Shown: positions 26,453 to 35,600 of the stretch, in pieces
How the letters are laid out: each line of letters begins with the position of its first letter
Numbering within the stretch: the first letter of the stretch is position 1
Assembly (NCBI RefSeq): GCF_913060805.1
Contig: NZ_CAJXTC010000003.1
Coordinates: 1 to 64,000 of the forward strand
Length of the DNA stretch: 64,000 bases
DNA from: an uncultured Draconibacterium sp.
GTDB lineage: Bacteria; Bacteroidota; Bacteroidia; Bacteroidales; Prolixibacteraceae
Direction of reading: 5' to 3'
Position numbers and translations under genes: made by a program
Notes under the pieces: model-generated
Databases searched by the model: none
What the model saw: the letters and a program-made list of their open reading frames with translations, nothing else
What the model was told of the DNA's origin: nothing

Positions 26453-26914
26453 ATGAAAATGAAAAACATCGCAATGAAAGCATTTACAAAACAGATGAAC
26501 TTGATTTTTATCCTATTACTTTCTGCCACTATTTTGTCGTGTAATTCTTCGAATAAACAAAACGACAATAAAGAAGAATTGGCCGAAGATCTGCAGGAAG
26601 TAAAACAGGATGTTAATGCTATTCTGGAAAAGGATAAAGAGGAGTTAAAAATGGAAGTTGACTCTGCGATTACCGAATTTAACGAAAAGCTTTATGATTA
26701 CGAAGATGAGTTAAGAAAAGGTACCAAGCAGGTAAATTCCGAGACGGAAGAGTTGGTTGAAGAGCTAAAAGTTAAAAGCGACTCATTAACCACTCGGGTC
26801 GACGAAATTAAGGATCAGGGAGAACAAACCTGGGACGAATTTAAGGAAGAGCTACAATACGATACCGAAAATTTTAAGAAAAGTGTTGAAGCATTCTTTG
26901 AAGATAATATGTAA
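26453..26914 (+). CDS. Coiled-coil lipoprotein
   Basis: The 153-residue protein has a lipoprotein signal (LIFILLLSATILSC, lipid-modified Cys at residue 30), so an internal start such as ATG 26495 is also possible. The mature part is almost entirely charged and helical, with heptad-like Glu/Lys repeats (ELAEDLQEVKQDVNAILEKD and EELVEELKVKSDSLTTRVDE). It is probably a rigid envelope spacer or stress lipoprotein. The composition resembles YtxH- or apolipoprotein-like helical proteins, but no family can be claimed. A bidirectional terminator follows. Confidence 0.75.
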   Translation: MKMKNIAMKAFTKQMNLIFILLLSATILSCNSSNKQNDNKEELAEDLQEVKQDVNAILEKDKEELKMEVDSAITEFNEKLYDYEDELRKGTKQVNSETEELVEELKVKSDSLTTRVDEIKDQGEQTWDEFKEELQYDTENFKKSVEAFFEDNM

Positions 26915-26929
26915 AAAGTAAGAAAATGA

Positions 26930-26967
26930 AAAAAGCCCCGGCAACTTTAAAGTTGTCGGGGCTTTTT
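26930..26967. terminator. Bidirectional Rho-independent terminator
   Basis: A 17-bp stem (AAAAAGCCCCGGCAACT at 26930-26946 with AGTTGTCGGGGCTTTTT at 26951-26967, one G:T pair) and a 4-nt loop lie between the convergent lipoprotein and cupredoxin genes. Confidence 0.9.
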
Positions 26968-26970
26968 GTT

Positions 26971-27420
26971 TTACTCAACAATTAGTTTCCCTTTCATTCC
27001 GGCCTGGTAGTGTGCCCTGAACGTACAAACATATTCGTAAGTTCCTTTTTCTTCGGGCACATTAAAAACGATTGAATCTGTTTCTCCGTCGCCCAGCATT
27101 TTTGTTTCGGCAATTACTTTACTTTCAAGTGCCGGATCGATAAAATCATTGTCTTCGTGCTGAAGTCCTTTGTTTACAAAGTTCATCCCATCGGTGCCTT
27201 TCTTTAGCAGCACCCAGTTATGTGCCATCATGCTTTTATCATTGATGTTACTAACTGTGGTCAGCGTAATTTTCAGCTGCTCTCCGGGCGATGCTTTAAT
27301 CGTTTCAACCGTAAAGCGCAGATTGTCGTGGCCTTCAATTTTAATCTCTCGTTGTGCCCAGGTGTTTGCTGCAAAAAGTAGTAACAGCAAAACCGGAGCA
27401 AGTTTTTTTAGTAGTTTCAT
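26971..27420 (-). CDS. Azurin-like periplasmic cupredoxin
   Basis: The 149-residue protein has a signal peptide (KLAPVLLLLLFAANTWA) and a plastocyanin/azurin fold. The type 1 copper ligands are visible: His in MMAHNWVL, Cys in YEYVCTFRAH, His in RAHYQ and Met in QAGMKGKLIVE. This is the azurin arrangement (the N-x-x-x-M-x-H-N-x-V-L pattern is present). It would carry electrons or buffer copper in the periplasm. It shares an identical leader with the CsbD-like gene and sits near the copper-type P-ATPase. Confidence 0.9.
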   Translation of the reverse strand: MKLLKKLAPVLLLLLFAANTWAQREIKIEGHDNLRFTVETIKASPGEQLKITLTTVSNINDKSMMAHNWVLLKKGTDGMNFVNKGLQHEDNDFIDPALESKVIAETKMLGDGETDSIVFNVPEEKGTYEYVCTFRAHYQAGMKGKLIVE

Positions 27421-27438
27421 CTGTATAAATTTTAATTT
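27421..27438 (-). promoter_or_regulatory. 18-nt leader shared with the CsbD-like gene
   Basis: CTGTATAAATTTTAATTT (plus-strand reading) directly precedes the cupredoxin start and is identical to 25528-25545. Confidence 0.5.
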
Positions 27439-27598
27439 TTTTATGATTTAAAAATTCTAATTTGACAGATGGAACCGCTCCATCCGTCGCTCTCACATAA
27501 AATTTATTCATTCTTGTTTGTGTAACTTTTGAATGAAAAATTTCATGTTCGTTTCATATCGTTATAATTTTACTTGTTTTGGTGGGGGACAGGCGGTT

Positions 27599-28264
27599 TT
27601 ATCCCACGGTGATTTCGTTCACCACCTCGTTTACACCTTTGGTGTGCAAGGCCTGGTCCTCAATTTCTTTTCTGATGGGATCGTTGGCCACACATCCCGA
27701 AATGTAAACGGTACCTTTCTCCACCTCTGTAATAATTTTGTTCTCGTCGATCAGGGCACTTTTTTCAAAAGCATCTTTTAGCGCCTGCTGAATGTGCTGG
27801 TCGTTGCTTATCATTTTCGGATTTACCTGTAAACGATTGTCCAAATCGATGACTCCCTTGGTAGAGCTTACAATCTTTTCGGCAGCAATGCTCTCGCTTT
27901 CGTTCGATACGTGCCCCGATAACACTACCTGACCCTTGTTAACCTCCACCACAACATTCCTCGGATTGATGCTTTTTTGCCATTTAAAATATTGTTGAAT
28001 ATTGTCTCTGATCTCATTGTCGGAAACGGCCGGCTGATTGGGTTGAAAATTTACCTGCAGATCGTTTACCACGTTAAAATCTTTGGCTACTTCAGTGGCA
28101 TCGCGGAGTGCTTCAATTTTTGCACTGAAACTGGGCACGTGCCCCTGCAGATGAACTACGCCATCGGTAATACTTACAAATATGTTGTTGATATTCACTG
28201 CATCGTTATTCGTTAACCGGTCGATGATGTTCTTTTTAATAATTTCTTCTGGTAATGGTTTCAT
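27599..28264 (-). CDS. Triple BON-domain protein
   Basis: From ATG 28264 the protein has 221 residues and three BON domains: about 8-75 (IIDRLTNNDAVNINNIFVSI, VVHLQGHVPSFSAKIEAL), about 85-150 (VEVNKGQVVLSGHVSNESES) and about 155-221 (VEKGTVYISGCVANDPIRKE). BON modules bind phospholipid and occur in osmotic stress proteins such as OsmY. No signal peptide is seen from this start. The frame extends upstream to 28456, but those 64 residues have no family match and no signal. It is probably an envelope or osmotic stress protein. Confidence 0.88.
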   Translation of the reverse strand: MKPLPEEIIKKNIIDRLTNNDAVNINNIFVSITDGVVHLQGHVPSFSAKIEALRDATEVAKDFNVVNDLQVNFQPNQPAVSDNEIRDNIQQYFKWQKSINPRNVVVEVNKGQVVLSGHVSNESESIAAEKIVSSTKGVIDLDNRLQVNPKMISNDQHIQQALKDAFEKSALIDENKIITEVEKGTVYISGCVANDPIRKEIEDQALHTKGVNEVVNEITVG

Positions 28265-28418
28265 AATATATCTGTTTTTCTGTTTTGCATATAAATGTGT
28301 GCGATATCTGTACCAAGCAGGTGATTTGAGGAAGTATATTTTTTGAGTAGTTAAACCGCCTGTAGACAGCAGTTTGTGGCCGCTTTGTTCTTGGGCAAGA
28401 ATTCGCTCGTCGGAAAGA

Positions 28419-28434
28419 TTGTGGAAAGATTGGC
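28419..28434. promoter_or_regulatory. TTGTGGAAAGATTGG motif, looser relative of the cluster motif
   Basis: TTGTGGAAAGATTGG lies about 155 nt upstream of the BON gene and 120 nt upstream of the four-helix membrane protein. It shares TGTGGAAAGAT with copy 1 at 25683 and GATTGG with CGTGTGGAGATTGG at 26136. Confidence 0.35.
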
Positions 28435-28555
28435 CGCTAAGTGTGTAATATTTCAACAGGATGTGGAATTATATAAAGTGTGTTTTTCGCATTAGTCAGC
28501 ATTGTGATTCACGGCTGATATTCGTAACTTAATTAGAACTAAAAACCGACTTGTT

Positions 28556-29008
28556 ATGCTTACACAATATTTATTGCTTGCCGTTTTTGGAATTGCCATG
28601 GCGCACTTCGAGGGGGTGGTTGTAGTTTATCTGCGAAAAGCCATCGGATTGCTGGATTCAGAAACGGAAGCGGGAAACAAAGAATTGCTGGAACAGATTC
28701 CGAAACGCACCATAAAAATTGAAATGACTCGCGAAGCTGCCACCATTGTTATGCTGGTTACACTGGCATTGCTGGTCGGTACTTCCTGGCTGGATAAGGC
28801 AATGGTTTTTTTGTGGACCTTTGCTTTCTGGGATTTGTTTTATTACGTATCGTTGTATGTGGTAATAAAATGGCCGCCACGGCTTACCACCATCGATGTG
28901 TTATTTCTAATCCCGCGCCCGTGGATTGCCCCGGTTTGGTTTCCGGTTGGTGTATCAACCATAACCATCGTATGTATTGCTGTGTTTTATTTGTTCCCGG
29001 GACTGTAA
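28556..29008 (+). CDS. Four-helix membrane protein of unknown function
   Basis: The 150-residue protein has four predicted transmembrane helices: near residues 3-25 (YLLLAVFGIAMAHFEGVVVV), 60-78 (AATIVMLVTLALLVGTSWL), 83-103 (VFLWTFAFWDLFYYVSLYVV) and 128-148. A conserved-looking glutamate (HFEG) and tryptophan/proline motif (KWPPRL) stand out. I do not recognise the family. It ends the stress/metal cluster and is divergent from the BON gene. Confidence 0.7.
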   Translation: MLTQYLLLAVFGIAMAHFEGVVVVYLRKAIGLLDSETEAGNKELLEQIPKRTIKIEMTREAATIVMLVTLALLVGTSWLDKAMVFLWTFAFWDLFYYVSLYVVIKWPPRLTTIDVLFLIPRPWIAPVWFPVGVSTITIVCIAVFYLFPGL

Positions 29009-29059
29009 AAAAGAACATTAATGATTCCTAATATTACCAACTGAGATGAATGTTTTAGA

Positions 29060-29117
29060 CCCCACCTAACCTCCCCAAAGGGGAGGAAATGTCCCCCTTC
29101 GGGGGATTTAGGGGGTT
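29060..29117. repeat. Composite double-hairpin intergenic element
   Basis: Two GC-rich hairpins, CCTCCCC-AAA-GGGGAGG (29070-29086) and TCCCCC-TTC-GGGGGA (29092-29106), are enclosed by imperfect outer arms (CCCACCTAA / TTAGGGGGT). Similar C/G-run elements are common between genes in Bacteroidota and look like dispersed repeats. It lies between convergent genes and could also stop transcription, though no T run follows. Confidence 0.5.
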
Positions 29118-29170
29118 AATAATTTGCACTTTAACTTTCTGGAAACAGCACTCAATTCGGACAAAGGTTA

Positions 29171-30679
29171 TTAGCGAGCCGCTATTTTAAATGTATTCAA
29201 CGATGTTGCAGGCAAAACAGGTGAAATAAACGAATCCCCAATTTTGATGTTTACCGTTTTACTCGCTTCATCCTGGTTTCCTGCAATTACAATTACAGAA
29301 CCGTCAGGATTTTTAAATGCCAAAAGGTCGTTGTAATCGCCGCCCGTTTCAAGTTTTACTGCTCCCGGCAAAACATAGTGGCTGGCGTGTTTTAATATGT
29401 AGTATTCGTACGAATAGCGATAACTTTTATTTTCCGAGTCGACTACCACCAACGAGTTTTGTTCCCATCCCCAGCGGCTTACACCACCTTCCAGCAACGA
29501 AGTGTTCCAGTATTCGTAAACCGAAACACCATTGTTCAGGTAATGCTTCATCAAATCCCACGAATGCATGGCTCCGCCCCAATCGTTTTTACCGTCGCCA
29601 CATTCCTGCTCCGTTTGGAACATCGCCAAATCAGGATAACGTTTGTTTAAACCCGGCAGTGCATCTTTTCCGGCCCACTGAAAACCTACTCCTTTTACAT
29701 ATTTTGACGATTCCGGATCTTGTAGAATCGTGTCAACCAGCGCTTCGTTTGGGCGCTCCATTGTCCCAAAATACACATCAACTCCCAATTCATTCATGGA
29801 CGGTCCTAAATACGAACCGATAAAATTGGACAAACCGGCAGCCGTCCAGCAGCAGCTCGGAAATATTTGTGCCGAGTTAAATTCGTTTTGTGGCATTACC
29901 GCAAAAATATCAATGCCTTCGTTTTTATAACCTTGAATAAATTTTGAGAAGTAAAGCGCGTAAGCTTCCAGGTACTTATCTTCCTGGATAAACATATCGG
30001 TACCTTCTTTTCCTTCGCGGTCGATCGGCAGATCGTTCTGATATAAGGGATTGCCGACATTGGCAAAAAAGCCACTCAAAGCTGCGGTGTCGCCTTGTGC
30101 TTGGCGTTGTTTGGCATACATTTCAGCCATGTTGGCCATACGCTGCGATGAGGTGCTGGCATAATGTTTATTGTATTTCATCCACGATGGAGGGCTCCAA
30201 GGCGATGCCCAAATCTTAATATCGGGATTGTATTGTTTGGCGTTTTTGATAAAAGGAATCAGTGTGTTTTTATCGTTTTCTATCGAAAAATTTTCCATGG
30301 CAAAATCGCTATCGGTTTCGTTGTACGAATACCAGTTTAAGGCAAAATCGTTAGCAGCAACCGGCATACGGCAAATGGAAAAATTGGCTCCAAAACCAGG
30401 CGAAAAAAGCTCGTTCATTATCGACTCGCGATCAGCGTCGCTTAACTCATTTAGCGATGTCCAACCCAATTCGTTAAAACAGCTGCCAAAACCTACAATC
30501 TCTTGTTGTGTTTTTTCGAGATAAACTTCGGCACTGGTATTTTCGGCAGAAGTTGTTGTTTCTATTTGTGAAGTTTTCCACTGAGTGGTGGGTGTTGTAC
30601 TTACCCAATCAACCGGAGTTGTTTTGTTGCAGGCTGAAAATAAAAGGAGGCTAAAAATTACGATGGTTAAGTTCTTCAT
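29171..30679 (-). CDS. GH30-family glycoside hydrolase lipoprotein
   Basis: The 502-residue protein has a lipobox (LLLFSAC, Cys17) and the GH30 layout. VGFGSCFNELGW opens the barrel, IKIWASPWSPPSWMKYN is characteristic, the acid/base Glu266 lies in VMPQNEFNS and the nucleophile Glu357 in MFQTEQECG. A C-terminal beta-domain follows (KLETGGDYNDLLAFKNPDGS). GH30 enzymes include glucosylceramidases, beta-1,6-glucanases and xylanases; the subfamily cannot be fixed here. It is divergent from the ECF sigma gene and may be part of the same regulon. Confidence 0.88.
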   Translation of the reverse strand: MKNLTIVIFSLLLFSACNKTTPVDWVSTTPTTQWKTSQIETTTSAENTSAEVYLEKTQQEIVGFGSCFNELGWTSLNELSDADRESIMNELFSPGFGANFSICRMPVAANDFALNWYSYNETDSDFAMENFSIENDKNTLIPFIKNAKQYNPDIKIWASPWSPPSWMKYNKHYASTSSQRMANMAEMYAKQRQAQGDTAALSGFFANVGNPLYQNDLPIDREGKEGTDMFIQEDKYLEAYALYFSKFIQGYKNEGIDIFAVMPQNEFNSAQIFPSCCWTAAGLSNFIGSYLGPSMNELGVDVYFGTMERPNEALVDTILQDPESSKYVKGVGFQWAGKDALPGLNKRYPDLAMFQTEQECGDGKNDWGGAMHSWDLMKHYLNNGVSVYEYWNTSLLEGGVSRWGWEQNSLVVVDSENKSYRYSYEYYILKHASHYVLPGAVKLETGGDYNDLLAFKNPDGSVIVIAGNQDEASKTVNIKIGDSFISPVLPATSLNTFKIAAR

Positions 30680-30823
30680 TTGGTTTATTTTGATTTGCCA
30701 AAATACAAATTATTTTCAGGCGTTTTAATCTCGGTTAGGTAAGAAATCGCTAATCCTCACGAACATCACGAAATGCTTTTCTGTTTTTTTTGTTTATCAT
30801 TGCAAATTCAATTTAACTAACTG

Positions 30824-31417
30824 ATGAAAGCGCTAACTAATGAGATACTACAACTTTTGAATAACCACCAAGAGGCTGCTTTTGAAGTAGTTTTTAAATT
30901 GTACTATCCCCGTTTAGTGTATTTTGCCAAAGAATTTGTTCCCGATAGTGAAGCTAAAAACCTGGTTCAGGATGCCTTTATTTCCATGTGGGATAAAAAG
31001 CCACAGTTCATCAACGAATCGCAGCTGCAAAGCTATTTGTACACCAACGTAAAAAACAACTGTCTGATGTTTTTGCGTCACGAAAAGGTGAAGAAAAAGT
31101 ACAAATCAGAGGCAGCTTTTCAGAAACAAAACAGTATTTACACCGAAGCTTTATCGGGCCTCGATACGTCTACCGTTACTTTTCAGGAAATAGAATCGAT
31201 TATTGAAAAAACACTTTCGGAGCTACCTGATCGTTGTCGAGAAATTTTTGTTTTAAGCCGCATGGAAGGCAAGAAAAACAAAGAGGTAGCCGAAGCCTTA
31301 AATATTTCAGTAAAATCGGTTGAAGCACAGATCACCAAAGCCCTGAAAACACTTCGGGTTTCGCTCAAAGATTATCTCCCTTTAGTCGCCTGGCTGCTTT
31401 TTAATATAAATCAGTAA
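30824..31417 (+). CDS. ECF sigma factor of the PUL (FecI-like)
   Basis: The 197-residue sigma factor has region 2 (HQEAAFEVVFKLYYPRLVYF, NLVQDAFISMWDKKPQF) and region 4 (LPDRCREIFVLSRMEGKKNK, VAEALNISVKSVEAQITKAL). It is followed by fecR-, susC- and susD-type genes. That is the Bacteroidota arrangement in which substrate binding to SusC frees the sigma factor through FecR. It would direct transcription of the locus. An AT-rich hairpin (AATATCTG at 31425-31432 with CAGATATT at 31442-31449) follows the stop, without a T run. Confidence 0.93.
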   Translation: MKALTNEILQLLNNHQEAAFEVVFKLYYPRLVYFAKEFVPDSEAKNLVQDAFISMWDKKPQFINESQLQSYLYTNVKNNCLMFLRHEKVKKKYKSEAAFQKQNSIYTEALSGLDTSTVTFQEIESIIEKTLSELPDRCREIFVLSRMEGKKNKEVAEALNISVKSVEAQITKALKTLRVSLKDYLPLVAWLLFNINQ

Positions 31418-31469
31418 AAAAAAAAATATCTGCACAATGCTCAGATATTCAGTGGTTTATGTTGGTGTT

Positions 31470-31479
31470 TGTCAGGAAA
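31470..31479 (+). promoter_or_regulatory. TGTCAGGAAA element upstream of fecR
   Basis: TGTCAGGAAA lies 79 nt before the fecR ATG. The same ten bases occur at 32604-32613, 86 nt before the susC ATG. The matching position suggests a shared promoter or operator, possibly for the ECF sigma factor encoded next door. Confidence 0.4.
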
Positions 31480-31548
31480 TTTCAAAAAAATAAAATTTTA
31501 AGCTAGGGTAATTGCCTGGTTGGTCATTATATCAGTAACATACGAAAA

Positions 31549-32529
31549 ATGGATTCGGAAAAACTAATACATAAAATCACAGAGAGTAAGTCGCTAAAAG
31601 ATTCGGAAGAGCTTTTAGATTATATAAATGAATCGGGGGAGAATACCAAAGAGTATATCCGTTATAAAACACTTTGGGCGATGCTGCAAACCGGAAATGA
31701 AATGGACGAAGAAACCATTAACAAAGGTTTTAGTGCAGTAAAACGAGGTGTTAAAGGCCACGGTAATTCAGTTCTACTGAATATTGCAAAATACGCGGCA
31801 ATTATAATTCTGGCCGTTTCAGCAGGTTATCTTGTTCAGTATGCCGATTTCAATAATGAAATTGCCATGAACGAGGTTTTTGTACCTAAAGGAAACCGCA
31901 CCTCTGTGGTGTTACCCGACGGATCGAAAGTTTGGCTGAGTAATGGAACAAAGCTGGTTTACCCCGAAAGTTTTGTTGGCGACTTTAGAGATGTACATCT
32001 GGAAGGAGAAGGTTTTTTTGAAGTAACACACGACGAAGATCACCCCTTTATTGTAAACGTGGGGCAACACCGCATAAAAGTTTTAGGGACAAAATTTGCT
32101 GTGGTGGCATACCCCGAAGATGAAGAGGTAAAAGCGGAACTGGTCTCAGGAAAAATTCAATTTGATATTCATTCTGGTGCTACCGAAGAGAGTTACAAGT
32201 CTTTTATGGTAAAACCTATGCATAGTTTAGTTTATGACAAAACCTCCGGGAAGGTTTATGAATCAATCATCCCGGATGGTTTTCATGATTACTGGCAAAA
32301 AGGAACTTATCGTTTCCGGAATGAAACTTTTGATTCGCTGGCAACAAAAATTGCACGTATCTATAACGTTGAAATCATTTTTAACGACGAAGAACTTAAA
32401 ACGCGCACTTTTACCGGAACCTTAAGCGTAGACGACAATATTTACACACTGATGGAGGTATTTAAAAGTGCTTCGGGAAAACCTTTCGAATACTATTTTG
32501 ACAGTGGAAAAATTTATATCGACAAATAA
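31549..32529 (+). CDS. FecR-family anti-sigma factor
   Basis: The 326-residue protein has a short cytoplasmic N-terminal domain that binds the sigma factor and one transmembrane helix (YAAIIILAVSAGYLVQYADF, about residues 84-103). The periplasmic FecR domain follows (VFVPKGNRTSVVLPDGSKVW, DVHLEGEGFFEVTHDEDHPF, GTKFAV), then a C-terminal DUF4974-like segment (TFDSLATKIARIYNVEIIF). It transmits the signal from the STN domain of SusC to the ECF sigma factor. It stands 131 bp after the sigma gene. Confidence 0.93.
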   Translation: MDSEKLIHKITESKSLKDSEELLDYINESGENTKEYIRYKTLWAMLQTGNEMDEETINKGFSAVKRGVKGHGNSVLLNIAKYAAIIILAVSAGYLVQYADFNNEIAMNEVFVPKGNRTSVVLPDGSKVWLSNGTKLVYPESFVGDFRDVHLEGEGFFEVTHDEDHPFIVNVGQHRIKVLGTKFAVVAYPEDEEVKAELVSGKIQFDIHSGATEESYKSFMVKPMHSLVYDKTSGKVYESIIPDGFHDYWQKGTYRFRNETFDSLATKIARIYNVEIIFNDEELKTRTFTGTLSVDDNIYTLMEVFKSASGKPFEYYFDSGKIYIDK

Positions 32530-32574
32530 CTAAAACCAAAAGCGTATGTAGGGAACCAAATTTATGAACTAAAA

Positions 32575-32630
32575 ACGGGAAATGCCTGGCCGCACTTCCC
32601 GTCTGTCAGGAAACACGCCTAATGTTTCCT
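32575..32630 (+). promoter_or_regulatory. Two hairpins in the susC leader, containing TGTCAGGAAA
   Basis: Hairpin 1 pairs ACGGGAA (32575-32581) with TTCCCGT (32596-32602). Hairpin 2 pairs AGGAAACA (32608-32615) with TGTTTCCT (32623-32630). The TGTCAGGAAA element (32604-32613) overlaps hairpin 2. They lie 60-115 nt before the susC start and could be a leader attenuator or an operator. Confidence 0.4.
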
Positions 32631-32689
32631 TCTGAGAATCAATAAATAAGCCAATCGGCTCAATTATCGAACTTTAACACGTTAAATGT

Positions 32690-35600
32690 ATGAAAAAAAC
32701 TAACATTTGCAATGGGGAGAGTTGTATGCCCCATTTCAAAAAACTATTAAGAATTATGAAGATCACATGTTTGCTTGTAGTGATTGCATTTGTGCAAGTT
32801 TCGGCCTCCACCTATGCCCAATCAACGAAGTTAACATTGGACATGAAAAATGCCAGACTAGCTGAACTATTTGAACAAATTGAAAAAACCAGTGAATTCC
32901 GCTTTTTTTATGACAGTGACGAAATTGATCTGTCGAAAAGAGTATCGATCACTCAAACGAATTCCAATATCGTAGATATTCTGTCGGAAGTTTTTGCCGG
33001 AACAGAGTATACCTACGAATTAATGGACCGACACATTATTGTCAAACATTCAGAAGTATATAATCCTGCTACCGGAATTGCCAATGCTGCTCAGCAGAAT
33101 GGGATTACAGGTACAGTTACCAGCCGAAGTGGTGAGCCTTTGCCGGGAGTAACCGTTGTGGTTAAAGGAACCACAAAAGGTACGGTTACACAGATTGATG
33201 GTACATACTCGTTGTCGAATGTAAAACCCGGAGCTATTCTTGTTTTTTCTTTCATCGGAATGGAAACTCAGGAGATCGAGTTAGGCAACCAAACTACTGT
33301 TGATGTTGCATTGAGCGAATCAACTATTGGTTTGCAGGAAGTAATTGCTATTGGTTACGGTACGCAAAAGAAAGAGTCGTTAACAGGCGCAATTTCCGGT
33401 GTTTCGGCAAGCGATATCGAGCAGGTACCTGCAGCGACCGTTGGTTCTGCACTGGCGGGTAAAATTGCCGGTGTTTCTTTCCGTATGCCCGACGGACGTC
33501 CGGGTGCACATGCTACCATCCAAATTCGTAACATGGGCGATCCACTTTATGTAATCGACGGAATTCAGAAAGATGCAGGTCACTTTAATAACCTTTCGCC
33601 AAACGATATTGAAAGTATTAGTGTACTGAAAGATGCATCGGCAGCAATTTATGGTGTTCGTGCAGCAAACGGTGTAGTTGTAGTAACTACCAAACGCGGT
33701 AAAAAAGGAACAAAAAATACAATTAATGTAAACGCTTATACCGGTTGGCAAAACTGGTCGCGTTTCCCTGAAACTGTTGGGGCTTACGAGTGGATGCTTG
33801 GAAAAGCTTACTCTGAAATGAACCTTGACGGACATACCAACATTACCCGTGAAGAATTGGATAAATGGCAGGCAGGTACCGAAACCGGTTACAGAAGTTT
33901 CGACTGGTACGATTTTATCATTCAGCCTAATGCGCCGCAATCGTCGGTAAACGTTAGTACTTCAGGAGGATCGGATAAGATTAACTACTATTTGTCGTTA
34001 ACACGTTTGGATCAGTCTTCTGTTTTAGGTCGCGAATTTACATTCGGACGTACCAATTTCCAATCGAACCTTGATGCTCAAATTACCGACCGTTTTAAAG
34101 TTGGTGTTTCAATAAACGGAAACATCGAAACACGCGATAATCCTGGTGTTCCGGGTGGCGACGATTACTGGGCACCACGTTTTGCTTTGTTCCGCAACCG
34201 TCCTACCGAAAGACCTTATGCCAACGATAATCCGGAATATATAAACAACATCGGTCACATGGCTGAAAACTGGGGATTGTTAACGAAAGAAAACTCTGGT
34301 TACTGGACAGAAGACTGGCGTGCGCTTCAAATGAACTTCGTGGCAGAGTACGACATTCCAATCGACGGATTGACCTTTAAAGGAACCTATTCGTACTTTA
34401 TTAAAGACCGCATTATGAACGGTCATGAATACACTTACGAAGCTTATTCGTATTTCCCTGAAACCGATGAGTACAAAGTAACTTTCTCGATGATGAATCC
34501 ATGGCGCGAGCGTGGTACACACAAACAATTTGAGAATGTACTGATCGGTCAGTTGGATTACGTGAAATCATTTGGCGATCATAACATTGCAGCAACCGTT
34601 GCAAACGAGCGTATCGAGCGTCGCGATTTAGATGTTTGGGTTCATGCCGTGCCAAAAACCAACGCACTTCCGCTTATTCAGTTTCCTGATATGGATACTT
34701 ACGACGACAGAGATTACGAAAGTGCACGTATTGGTTACATTGGTCGTTTTAATTACAACTATGCCAATAAATACTATTTCGAATTCGCGAGTAGGTATGA
34801 TGCTTCATGGAAATTTGTATCAAGCAATCGTTGGGGATTCTTCCCGTCGGTTTCGGGAGGTTGGAGAATTACCGAAGAGAATTTTGCTAAAGCATTGTTG
34901 GGCGAAAGCTCATTTAACCTGAAAATACGTGGATCGTATGGTGAGTTGGGTGATGATAATGTAGGCATTGGTGATTTTGATTATTTAACCGGTTACAATT
35001 ATGCATCTCAGGCAGTTGTAATGGATCGCGAAATTATTACAGGAGCCCGCGACCGTGGTGTACCAATCACATCTATTTCGTGGTATACCAGTAGAATATT
35101 GGATATTGGTGCCGACTGGTCGTTATACAATGGCAAGCTGAGTGGTACGGTTGATTATTTCCACCGTAAACGTGATGGTTTGCGTGGTAGAAAATACGAT
35201 ATTCTGGTGCCAAACGAGTTGGGTTACGGCCTTCCGGATGAAAACGTAAACAGCGATGCTACAATGGGTGGTGAAATGTCGATTGCTTACGATGGCAATG
35301 TTGGCGATTTCCATTATTCAGTAGGCGGTAATGTTTCGTATGCAAGAAATAAATTCCTCGAATCGTACAAACCACGTTTTGGTAACTCGTGGGATCACTA
35401 CCGTAATTCGCAGGAAGATCGCTGGACAGGAACTTTCTGGGGATATGAGGTTATTGGACAGTTCGAGTCGTTCGAGCAAATTAACAGCTGGGCGGTAAAC
35501 AACGACGGAGTTGGCAACCGCGATATGCTTCCTGGCGATTTGATTTACAAAGACGTTAACGAAGATGGTGTTATCAATGGTTTGGATGAACGTCCGATCG

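Noticed and set aside
29317-29823. A 168-residue open frame on the plus strand
   Set aside because: It is antisense to the GH30 gene; the GH30 frame has both catalytic motifs.
33380-33940. A 186-residue open frame on the minus strand
   Set aside because: It is antisense to the plug region of the SusC gene and has no recognisable motif.
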